From: Arctopsyche grandis
Taxonomy: Eukaryota; Arthropoda; Insecta; Trichoptera; Hydropsychidae
Assembly: GCF_051622035.1 (NCBI RefSeq)
Contig: NC_135357.1
Location: forward strand, 13,785,001 to 13,849,000
Direction of reading: 5' to 3'
Length of the DNA: 64,000 nucleotides
The translations under genes and the position numbers were made by a program. Under the pieces are notes generated by a model. The model was not told the DNA's origin, did not search any database, and was given only the letters and a program-made list of their open reading frames with translations. Of this stretch, positions 50,454-61,200 are shown piece by piece. The stretch's first letter is position 1. Each line of letters opens with the position of its first letter.

Positions 50454-52454
50454 ATGTCACAAATATCTGACCTAGTGGCAATTCTCAGAGGGTTACAAAA
50501 AGTGTTGGAAGCAGGGGCTAAAGTTCACTCCGAGCAAGTTATAAGCAAATGGAATAATTCTACGTTCAAAAATGCCTCCGGTGAACTATGTAAGACTGGA
50601 CAGAAAATATTCACAACGAAGCAAAATCAGCCCAACATCAATATAAAAGAGAGTCTTGAAAGCTTTAACGCCGTTGCATTTGGTATTCGTTCATATTTAT
50701 TACCATCGGAAACGCCTGTCGCTATTACAAATCTTCCCAAAGCTGATTTAGATGAGTTAAATAATAAATTTGAAAGCATTTTTGATATATCTAATTTTGA
50801 AAAATTTATGAATGACAATGCTAGAAGAGAAGATGAAAAAAAAGATAGTTCATATTCTTATTACAAAAGTGTCAACGACTTGAACAACGCGTCCCCAAGT
50901 TCGATAGATATCAACTTGCAAGATACACAAATCCAAATCGACACATCAAAAGGTGAAACCGTTTCTAATGAACTGGATATGCATGAAATAAAACAAACTG
51001 ATATTAGTAAAACTAACGAAAACTTTCAGGAATCTTGTCCAAGACCAGATCTGGAGAAACTGGAAAATAATGTCGTTAAGGCTAAAACATCCAAAGCGAA
51101 ACCAAAACTGAGCGAAAATGCTAGACAAAGAGCTGTGCCGTCTTCCCGTATTGGACGTATGTTTGCTTTTGGGTCACTTGCCGCGGGACTGGGCGTCGGC
51201 ACTGTAACTGAATATGCCAAATCAGCTATTAGAGGCCCTTCGAAAACGGGCGAAACCGAAACATTGGGAGATATGTTCTTATCAGCTGCAAATGCTGAAA
51301 GAATTGTCGATACATTGTGCAAAGTGCGCGGTGCGGCATTAAAAATAGGGCAATTGCTCAGTATTCAAGATGAGTCGACTATGTCACCCGAATTGCAAAA
51401 AATTTTCGAAAGAGTTCGTCAATCAGCAGATTTCATGCCAAAGCGTCAAGTAGAAAAGATGATGTCTAATGAATTGGGACCGAATTGGAGGGAAAAATTT
51501 GCAACATTTGATGATAAACCATTTGCCGCTGCTTCAATCGGCCAAGTTCATCTGGCATCATTGCCAGATGGAACTGATTTAGCTGTGAAAATTCAGTATC
51601 CTGGTGTAGCAATGGGAATCAACAGCGACATTGATAATTTGGTATCTGTTTTGAATGTTTGGAATGTATTCCCCAAAGGATTATTTATAGATAATATCGT
51701 TGAAGTTGCAAAACGTGAACTTGCATGGGAAGTTAATTATGTAAGGGAGGCTGAATGCACTCGAAAATTTAAAAAACTTCTCGAACCTTACGAGGAATAT
51801 TACGTTCCTACTGTAGTCGACGATTTAAGTTCTCAACAAGTTTTAACCACTGAACTGATTGAGGGACTTCCTCTTGATAAGTGTTTTGATATGGATATTA
51901 AGACTAGAGAAACTATCGCATATAGAGTAATGCGACTTTGTTTGTACGAAATGTTCGTTTTTAAATGTATGCAAACTGATCCCAATTGGTCGAATTTCTT
52001 TTACAATCCATCAAACGATAAACTTATCTTACTAGATTTTGGAGCAACCCGTGAATATTCGAAATCCTTCATGGACAGTTATATTAGGATTATAAAAGCA
52101 GCATCTGAAGGTGATTCCAATGAAGTATTATCAATGTCAAGAAAGATGAAGTTCTTAACTGGTTACGAATCTAAAGTCATGGAACAGGCACATGTTGACA
52201 CGGTTATGATAATGGCTGAAGTATTCACACCTAAAGCTAGTAGAAAATTTGATTTCAGCTCTCAAAGTACAACTCGTAGAATACAAAAAGTCGTCCCCAC
52301 AATTTTGTCCCACCGACTGTGTCCACCACCAGAAGAAATATATTCTTTGCACAGAAAATTATCAGGAGTGTTTTTATTATGCTCCAAACTTAAAGTTCAA
52401 ATGGACTGCAGAGACATGTTTCAAGAGATTTATAATAATTACCAGTTTGATTAA
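50454..52454 (+). CDS. Coq8: COQ8 (ADCK3/ADCK4 type) atypical kinase of coenzyme Q biosynthesis, 666 residues, single exon
   Basis: UbiB-family ATPase/kinase-like protein of the mitochondrial inner membrane that supports the coenzyme Q synthesis complex. Visible hallmarks: PSSRIGR before a Gly-rich hydrophobic segment (about residues 235-252); NAERIVDTLCKVRGAALKIG with the diagnostic KxGQ at 297-300; the Ala-rich loop AAAS at 358-361, which replaces the usual P-loop; the candidate catalytic Lys 379 in AVKIQYP; TDPNWSNFF; and DFG at 528-530. The region from residue 230 onward matches human COQ8A almost without gaps. Residues 1-225 are poorly conserved and longer than usual, and I see no clear mitochondrial presequence. 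A possible acceptor (attttcag, ending 50390) suggests a spliced 5' UTR, but the coding sequence itself has no intron, unlike its neighbours. A poly(A) signal is at about 52533. Confidence 0.93.
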   Translation: MSQISDLVAILRGLQKVLEAGAKVHSEQVISKWNNSTFKNASGELCKTGQKIFTTKQNQPNINIKESLESFNAVAFGIRSYLLPSETPVAITNLPKADLDELNNKFESIFDISNFEKFMNDNARREDEKKDSSYSYYKSVNDLNNASPSSIDINLQDTQIQIDTSKGETVSNELDMHEIKQTDISKTNENFQESCPRPDLEKLENNVVKAKTSKAKPKLSENARQRAVPSSRIGRMFAFGSLAAGLGVGTVTEYAKSAIRGPSKTGETETLGDMFLSAANAERIVDTLCKVRGAALKIGQLLSIQDESTMSPELQKIFERVRQSADFMPKRQVEKMMSNELGPNWREKFATFDDKPFAAASIGQVHLASLPDGTDLAVKIQYPGVAMGINSDIDNLVSVLNVWNVFPKGLFIDNIVEVAKRELAWEVNYVREAECTRKFKKLLEPYEEYYVPTVVDDLSSQQVLTTELIEGLPLDKCFDMDIKTRETIAYRVMRLCLYEMFVFKCMQTDPNWSNFFYNPSNDKLILLDFGATREYSKSFMDSYIRIIKAASEGDSNEVLSMSRKMKFLTGYESKVMEQAHVDTVMIMAEVFTPKASRKFDFSSQSTTRRIQKVVPTILSHRLCPPPEEIYSLHRKLSGVFLLCSKLKVQMDCRDMFQEIYNNYQFD

Positions 52455-52539
52455 ATGGCTAATAATTTAATTTTTAAACATTTCTAATATTTATTTTTTA
52501 CACAGGTATAATACTTAACTAATGTATGAAAGAATAAAA

Positions 52540-53000
52540 GCAATTTGTATACTATTGATTGTCAAATTATTTTTGACATACATATGTATTGGTATTTGGT
52601 TAAATTGTAAATTAAACTTGAAAAATATTTTCTCAAACATTCAATGGTTCAATTCAGTATAGCATAGATGATATATTTTATAGTAGTAGGAAGATATATA
52701 ATAACGTATTGTTTGTATGTAGTTAATCTTGTTATGTACATACATATGTATATAGTAAGTTACCCTTTAACGTGGGTGAAGATTGTTATATACATTAGAA
52801 TTTATATTATATTTTATTTCTTAATGTTATACAAATTTATTCTAACATTTTGTCTTTTCTTATGTACTTTGCTATTACAGTATTCGGCTAATTGGCTAAC
52901 TTTGTTAAAACTTTGTTTTTTTGTTTTGGGTTTGAATAAAATATACTTTATAACATTTTAAGTTTTTTTTTTGTTTGATGTAATGTTTCTGTTGTATTAA
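52540..53000. other. AT-rich 3' flank of Coq8
   Basis: No gene supported; includes a TACATACATATGTAT palindrome near 52738. Confidence 0.4.
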
Positions 53001-53002
53001 AT

Positions 53003-53482
53003 AAAAATCTACTATCAAGCAAAATTAGATTTGCTAAACGTTGAACTAGCAAAATATGAAACCCGATCAACAAAAGGTAATTGATGATTAAGCATTCTTG
53101 TTTTTTCGCAAATTCTAACAATGGACACACATATGTACACACATAATTTCATTTATTTGATCAAAAATCTACTATCAAGCAAAATTAGATTTGCTAAACG
53201 TTGAACTAGCATAATATGAAACCCGATCAACAAAAGGTAATTGATGATTAAGCATTCTTGTTTTTTCGCAAATTCTAACAATGGACACATACATATGTAC
53301 ACACATAATTTCATTTATTTGACCAAAAATCTACTATCAAGCAAAATTAGATTTGCTAAACGTTGAACTAGCAAAATATGAAACCCGATCAACAAAAGGT
53401 AATTGATGATTAAGCATTCTTGTTTTTTCGCAAATTCTAACAATGGACACACATATGTACACACATAATTTCATTTATTTTG
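53003..53482. repeat. Tandem triplication, unit about 160 bp
   Basis: Three near-identical head-to-tail copies start at about 53003, 53163 and 53325. Each has AAAATCTACTATCAAGC at its left and CACATAATTTCATTTATTTG at its right. The copies differ by a few substitutions and one small TACA-type length change, so the amplification is recent. Confidence 0.9.
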
Positions 53483-53556
53483 ACCATTGTGGCGCTTTAG
53501 GAATTCCTGTTATGCCACAATGGGCTGTTTAGAATAAATAAATAAATAAATTTATA
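53483..53556 (+). mobile_element. LINE-like 3' end with (AATA)n tail
   Basis: An imperfect hairpin, ATTGTGGCGCTTTAGG and TGCCACAATGGGC, is followed by AATAAATAAATAAATAAAT. Microsatellite tails of this kind are typical of RTE-like LINEs. It directly abuts the tandem triplication, which may be part of the same element. Confidence 0.4.
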
Positions 53557-54010
53557 AAATAACTTGTACATAAATATGGATTTCAATGTCGAGATTTCTT
53601 TAATTAATATTTTTGCTCGTGTTTTAAAAAGGTCAAGGAGACCATTGCCCTAGCTTGTACAAATAAGTCGCAGACACGATAATTTTATCTCCACGTTCGA
53701 AAGCTCTGTCGATATATATTTATGAAAATGTTTCATTCATTGTTTGCAACAATGTATGCATGAATCATTCATCAAACCCAATGGTTTCAACGTCAATGTA
53801 CTCGAGCATTTCAAAGGTGGGAAAACAAACAAAATTGCGATTGTTGCACATTGTGAGCGAAAATTTGTCGTATGTCGAAAATGTATCAAGTTAAAAAGCA
53901 ACGCATGCAGTATTTTCGCAGCGCTTCCAAAAGTTTTCATTTAAAAACCATTGTTTTTACTTCTTTAGAAGAATAAATCCACATTTCCATACGAAATACA
54001 TACATATTAC

Positions 54011-54727
54011 ATTAAGAATTGTAAATAGGTTTTTGAGCTCTTTTTCATATTATGCTGTACATTAAGAGGGCTGTACATCCGAAACCTTAATTTTGTTGCC
54101 GTTCCTTTCTTCGATATATATATTGAGTGAATACGACAATATATATCAATATATATATATATATCGAGTGAATGCGACAGTTGCGCTTCGACCAGATAAA
54201 ACGTATTTTAAATTGACAAAATCGAGGTTTCGTATTCTCCTATTTTCTCCTCCGAAACTGGACCAATTTTTAAAAAAAATTCATCATCGGTATGAGAAAA
54301 ATATTTTCTGTTCAACTATGCTCATATTTTTTTTTAAATCAACCGTTAAATAAGCACGCTGGACTCTTTTCGTGGGTGTAAAAAGGAGGCGATTTTATTG
54401 ATGTTTGGCGGCTCCTAGCTCCTATAAAAAATAACTAATCAAAAAAATAAAACGATAGATGCAATCCAATGGTGGATATCCATAGCATATTAAAATAATT
54501 TCTCTACTGCCATAATTGAGGAAGGGAGAAGTATAATACGTTTGTATGGACAAGGCGCTGGTGTCCAGCCCTCTTAACATTAGAATAATATAATACTATG
54601 ATTACTAACAAAATTAAATTAAAATTGTAAAATAGAAAATGATCAGTAGATCAGTAGCTATTAAAATAGATATAAGATGTACTGTGAACATAATTTCGTA
54701 ATAATAAAAAGCATTTAAAAATCAAAA
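54011..54727 (+). mobile_element. Jockey-like LINE, 3' end copy 2, interrupted
   Basis: The tail starts AAGAATTGTAAATAGGTTTT and ends AGCATTTAAAAATC, matching copies 1 and 3. It is split at TTAA by the element at 54066-54573. Flanks near 53995 and 54727 share AATACATA..TTA, a possible target duplication. Confidence 0.75.
54066..54573. mobile_element. piggyBac-type MITE (508 bp, TTAA target)
   Basis: Ends GAGGGCTGTACA and TGTCCAGCCCTC form an inverted pair with one mismatch. They are flanked by TTAA on both sides (54062-54065 and 54574-54577), the piggyBac signature. Comparison with the uninterrupted LINE tail confirms that exactly one TTAA was duplicated. It includes an (AT)n patch near 54150. 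Confidence 0.85.
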
Positions 54728-55267
54728 AATACATATTATATATATTTGTTTCAATACATTTGAATTATTTATTTATCGTAGATTAAAAAAAGTTCAATTA
54801 TTTAAAATTTATGAAAATATTACATAACGTTTGTATTTAAATTTTGAATAAGGATTATTTAAATAACATTTGTTGTAGTGTTTATTTTTAAAAGATCTAA
54901 ACTTGTGTATGTATTACGCACTGATACAAATGTGTGTTGAAAATATCTTACAGTTTGCGAATCACTGGTTCAGCGGGTTCTTATCAACCAACGAAGTATT
55001 GAACAAAAGATCTACCGCAGCCTGTGAAGCGGAGATTATCGGCGAATACGATATTGCATCGAAACAAAAGTTGAACGCAAACATATTAAAGAATGCTACA
55101 TATAATAAGTAAATATTCCAAGTTTAAATAGCACTGAAGAAATGCGATGACTTTGACGCGTTGGTCGGAAAGAGCGGACGTGCAGTTAGATTCAGATTTC
55201 GCGTTAAATCGATCGGTCGTATATAATATGTTCATAGAAAAAGCTGGTAATAAAAGATTCTGAAGAA

Positions 55268-58200
55268 ATGGACGATTCACTAAACCACCTAACAATTCGA
55301 GAGTGCCGAGCGTGTGGGGGTGCCTATGATCAGGATAATATGGTGCATTTGGAAAACAACGAGAGACTGACCTTCCTCGTATGTGCTGCAATAAAGGTAA
55401 TTTATATTACATTATAAATAATACATTTTTTGTTTTTTGGAGTTTTATATCTATCTAGCGGTGCTACCTGGCTTCGTTCGGTGACGATGACTTGACGATC
55501 TTTTCCGTTTCAGCACGGATATAATAAAAGTAACTTGAAATGCAGTGGCTTAACGTAAATTCCACATATACACATATTATTTCCTTACATAATAAATACC
55601 TTTTTTACGTGGAAAAATCTGTTCTGCATTTTGTATTTTCGCGCTCAAACAAGTCACAGAACATGCTTTATGTTTCGCTATCAAGATTCCAAAAGTGGAT
55701 CATAAGTTGCAGAAGTTTAATAAAAAATTTCCAGGATTGTTAGAAGATACCAAACTTTCTTGATGTCTTTCTCGATCATCGACTGTAATTAATTAAGATA
55801 ATTTTTATTAATAATTTATGATTATAAATCATTCATTATTGCATGTCCGCCATTACTGTTTTTTTTGCGTACCATCAACCATGGGCGCCCGCAGGGGGGG
55901 CAAGGGGGGGCATTGCAAACGGTACATACTCACTTAATTTGCGCGAGCAGGATACAATAGGAACAAGAGGAACAGGCTTTTCCTACCGAATTAATGTGCG
56001 CGCGAGTATGTACCGTTTACCATGCACCATTTTTTTATCTTTCGACTTAAGATCATTCGATTTTCGATCTTTGCCTTCCGATATTTGTGTTTTCGGGCGT
56101 TTCACATTCAGGCCCGTGAGGTAAACCCATATTATACATATCTTAAAGTAATATACATATTAACTGATGTAACTCAATTAAGACTTAAATTATTGACAAT
56201 TTAATTTTACTTTCAATCAAACTGTTGTCTGATATTAGTAATTTAACGTGTATATATTTCAATGCGCATTACATTTCTGCTTTTTTTTCCACACTTTGAA
56301 CACGACACGTAGACTTTGGCGACGTTGCAAATTTATTAATTTTTTGTGTAACGGAAGCTCTCGATACATTTTTTATATTTTTTTTTCGGCGAGCTTGGCG
56401 CCCTTTGGGACTTTTGCGCCCGGGTGTTCTGCACCCTCAAATCACCTCTTAGACGCCTGCAACCCAAGAAGAATTGTAATATTGTTTATTGTCAGTAAAA
56501 AGCCAACACGGTTCACAATACGCTCTATTCAGTTTTACTGAATAACCTAGTCACGTTCTATGTATTTCAATCCCAGACTAGTTGGTCCACTAAAATATTT
56601 TTGGAAAAGTATCTTTTTCCCACGAGGTCTCAAGGAAAAGATACAAGATCAGGTAGGCAAGTATCGTGATTCAATATGAATTTCCTCAGATTGGTGTTAT
56701 TTTCTGTCAGCTTATTTGTAATGTCCTCGGTCAGTCGGATATTTTTCTAGAAATAGGAACCTCGTAAATGAATCGACCACTTCACCAGAAAAGACTGAGG
56801 AAGAAGGGCTAGTCGATTTTGATTTTTAAATGCTTTTTATTATTACGAAATTATGTTCACAATACATCTTATATCTATTTTATTAGCTACTGATCTGCTG
56901 ATCATTTTCTATTTTACAATTTAATTTAATGTGCTTGGTAATCATAGTATTATATTATTCTAATGTTAATCTACAGCATAATAGGAAAAAGAGCTCAAAA
57001 ACCTATTTACAATCCTTATAAAATGTTCATAATACATCTAATACATAATATTAATTAAAGACTCTCTAAAGTCGATGACCTAAAGTAGATTGTGTTAAGG
57101 TAGTCTGTGTTTATACCTGAAGGGTATAGACATTTTGTTGTAATCACCGAGACTCTTCACAAGTGTGTTAGTATGGTTATTAGTGATTTTGTCATAGAAT
57201 CTACTGGTTAGTTTGTTAGTAATGTCTGTAACAAACGGAATATTATATATGGCATGCAGTTTTTTCAAGTTAGTACATATATATGGGTGTATTATAAATT
57301 ATTTTTAGGGATTTATTTTGTATTACTTGGAGCTTGGAAAGATTAGTATTCGAGGCGTTACTCCATACAGGTGAAGCATAGGTTAATAATTGTAATATGA
57401 GCGCGCGATATGATTTTATTTTATTTTGAGTTGATAAAGAACTATGGCGATTAAATATTGGATATATTGAGGATATACCCCGCATCGCTTTGCATTTCGC
57501 TGTCTCAATGTGGGGTGCCCATCTCATTCTTTTATCGAACGTTACTCCTAAATATTTTATTGCTGACTGCCATTTCAGACTTTCTCCAGAGGGGATTTTC
57601 AGATCTGAACTAGGCTTATGCATTCCAACACTAAAGAATATGACGTCTGTTTTGGTTTGATTAATTTGAATTTTCCACTTAGTAAAGTGTTCAGTCATTG
57701 TTTTAATTGCAAATTCAAGATTTTTAAGAATGGTAGTGTCTGGTTTTTCGGTCTCCGTGACGGGCCGCAGGGACGTCATTTCAGATTTTTCTAAGGTGTG
57801 GCAGACCAAAATTGGTTAAACTGAAATTTTTTTCAAACAAAATGTTTTTATGCCGAAATAAAAGTGGAAAATATACTTTTTATATACCTTATTGAGTTAT
57901 AAAATATGACAAAAAAAGATGCTTATTAATAGAAAAAAAAATTTATTCCAAAGAGAAATCGGAAAAAGCACAATTAAAAAAAAATACATTATTTATAATA
58001 ATCGGAAAACAGTCTGAAACATATTATACACACAAATTTTTATAATATGTACATTGAACAGGAAATTAACATTGATGTAAATAGCAAACCATATTGATGT
58101 AAACATATAATACAAATAAAAAGCAAAAATAGAAATTCAAAAACAAAATATATATGTATTGTAGGTGGAAAAATATTTTTTTAATTTTAGTTTTTTTGCT

Positions 58201-61200
58201 AAAATCTATTATAAACACAATAAAAAACATTTTTAAAATTCATTATAATAATAAACAAATACAAGTTCATTAAATTCTTATTAATCACCACAATAATAAA
58301 CAAATATTCAACAATATACAAAACTAAATAAAATACGACTATTTAACTAAAGGATAACGTCTTTGTTTTATACTAGCGAACTTATCAATTACTTTCTCAA
58401 TATCGATATTTTTGGTATCCTCTTGTTGACACCCAATAACCAGTAAATCGCTCAGACGCTCATCACCACACCTACATATTTCTTAGGTATGTTTTCACCC
58501 TCTTCATGCAACTAAAAAATCGTTCATTTTCTACTGAAGTCACAGGAAATGTCAAAACGAGATCAATTATTCAGATCCCACTAAAACCATGAGGTAGGCA
58601 GCTTATGTATGCCCTTAGGTCATTAATTGAAGTAAATTTTTATTTTTGATGTTTCATCAGCGATTTCAGGGTGGACAATTGCATGGGTATAATTATGGAA
58701 TCAATGCCACTCATAGGATATAATTTTAAAAGTTTATGAACTGCATCCAAGCATAAAAATTAGTTTTCAATAATGTTTTTTTACATAACAATGACGATCA
58801 TTATTTTTTAGTTAAAATAAAGTTTACTCACCGTAAATAAAATTAGCTGTGATTTTATGGTGAACAAATTGATGAGTACAATTTGCTCGAGCGTCTTCTC
58901 TTCAGGTCTGTATCCTTCACGCCACAAAACGAACTGATACGAATACTGTTCACGAACTTGCAAAATTGAAAGAAATTTTAGAAAAAAAATGCACGTGCAG
59001 ATTAAGAGTGGAAATACCATCGTTGACTTTCACAACAAGTAAATCTTCTCGATAATTGTACGAAGGGAAGCAATAAACAAACGACCATTTCAGTTGTAAA
59101 TAAAAAAATGAGGTGGACCCTTCTAACAATTCTCTCCACAGAGCGAAAAATTTCTAAGAATTTTACCCAAGGAATACTATTTAACAAAACAATTTATAAC
59201 CTTTTTTTACATAGCTTTATTGCAGCGATTATATTTCTGGCTTAGTTTATGCTACTCAAAAGTAACATAACATAACAATCATATTATTTCATTAATCTTT
59301 TAATTCTTATTGTTTTCTAAATTCATACTATTCCAAAACTAAGGCATGGCAGCTGCCATGGCATGCCCCCCCCAAATGACGTCACTGACGGGCCGGAATG
59401 TGAAATGCCAGAAAACGCAAATATCGGAAGGCAAAGATCGAAAATCGAAAGATCTTAAGTCGAAAGATCAAAAAAAAAAGGGTGCATGGTAAACGGTACA
59501 TACTCACTTAATTTGCGCGAGCAGGATACAACAAGAACAAGAGGAACAGGCTTTTCCTCCCGTATTCTGCGGGCGCACATTAATACGGGAGGAAAAGCCT
59601 GTTCCTCTTGTATCCTGCTCGCTGAATTTCCGCAACAGTTTGCATCAAGTTCGCAGTATTATGCGTAACTGCAGATTCGATTACATTAGCATTGCTCGAA
59701 GAAGAGCTAGGTTGTTTTTCTGATAAAACTGCCGAAGGACTTAATTCTACTATGTCACTAGAGCAGTGCTACTCAAACTATGGTCCGCGGCCCAGTACTG
59801 GTCCATAAAACGTACAAAGAAGTAAATAAAAAAATAAAAAAATAGCGTATTATAACGTATATATTAATTAATTTCGAAGATAAACTAATTGATCTGACTA
59901 CAAATGAAGAATTAAAAAACTGTTTTGAAACCACAACTTCACTTACGTCCTTTTAGATCAAATTGAAAGCAGAATTCTTCCCAGATATTTAAGAATATGC
60001 ACTGAAACTCTTTTACCTTTACAAGACTGGTTTCTCAACCATTAGTTTAATAAAGATAAAATATCGTAATAGTGTAAATATTCATGATCCATTACATGTG
60101 GAATTAATTGTCCTCGATTAAAACACGGCTAGATAAGTTATCTAATAATAAACAAGCTCATTTCTTATTAGTTTTTTTTTTCATTTTCATTTTTCATCTT
60201 TGTCTAAGTACATATATGATATATAGATATTGTACTTCTTTGAATTCAACAAAATAAATTTTACTACTTATATTTAATATTATTTTTATTTGTTATATGA
60301 ACAAATTTTCACTCATATTCACATATAACTTTTTTATTTAAAAATATGATGCTGGTCCGTGAGAATTACTGAAAAATATATGCTGGTCCGCCAACTGAAA
60401 AAGTTTGAGTAGCACTGCACTAGAGGCTTTGAAAAATTTGTCAATTTTAGTCAACTTCGATGTACTTGCGATTTGATTATTTTTTCGCTTTCGGGATTCT
60501 GCTCCACTGAACTTCTTCTTAAAACTACTCATATTAAAAATATATATATATTTCGAAAGATTTCTCAACTACGGAGATAATAAAATAGTTCACTTCACGT
60601 CACTTTACCTTTAGCAATGAGCTAATTTTTATATAAAACAATCAAACACGTTTCGGGAGTTAGTTTAATTATAATCAATCGCGATCGGATTCCAGAGCGT
60701 GTTCAAAATCAATTGACGAAAAATCTAAACGAACACACTGATTTTGTGAGTAATGCTGTAAAATTGACATATTTTGATCGCGCTCTATGATTTATTAATG
60801 GAAAGACGTTGAACTTATATTTAATAAAAGGTCGACTTGTGACCCATTATGAAATAATTTTGGTCGGAGATTTCAATGTTATTCAAGAAAATAGTACTTT
60901 GGAACAAACATTGCATTAAAAACGTAATCAGTGATCGATTCTGAGTTCGAATCAGTCAAAGCCCCGAGTTCGAATTTTCGCATAATCTCAAAACTTCATC
61001 TGCATATTTATTGTTACTACGTACATATGTACATATGTAGATAAAGTAACAAAAGAGTGGATCAAGTAACAAAATAATGAAAAAAAAAATTCTGTAAGGA
61101 AATAATATGAATATAAGAATTTTTATTTTATTTTTTACGGATTCTTCTATTTTAATAGCTACCGATCTACTAATCACTTTCAATTTTACAATTTTATTTT

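Noticed and set aside
55843-56124. 93-codon frame in the ZAD intron
   Set aside because: It is translation of the palindromic MITE copy 2 and flanking G-runs.
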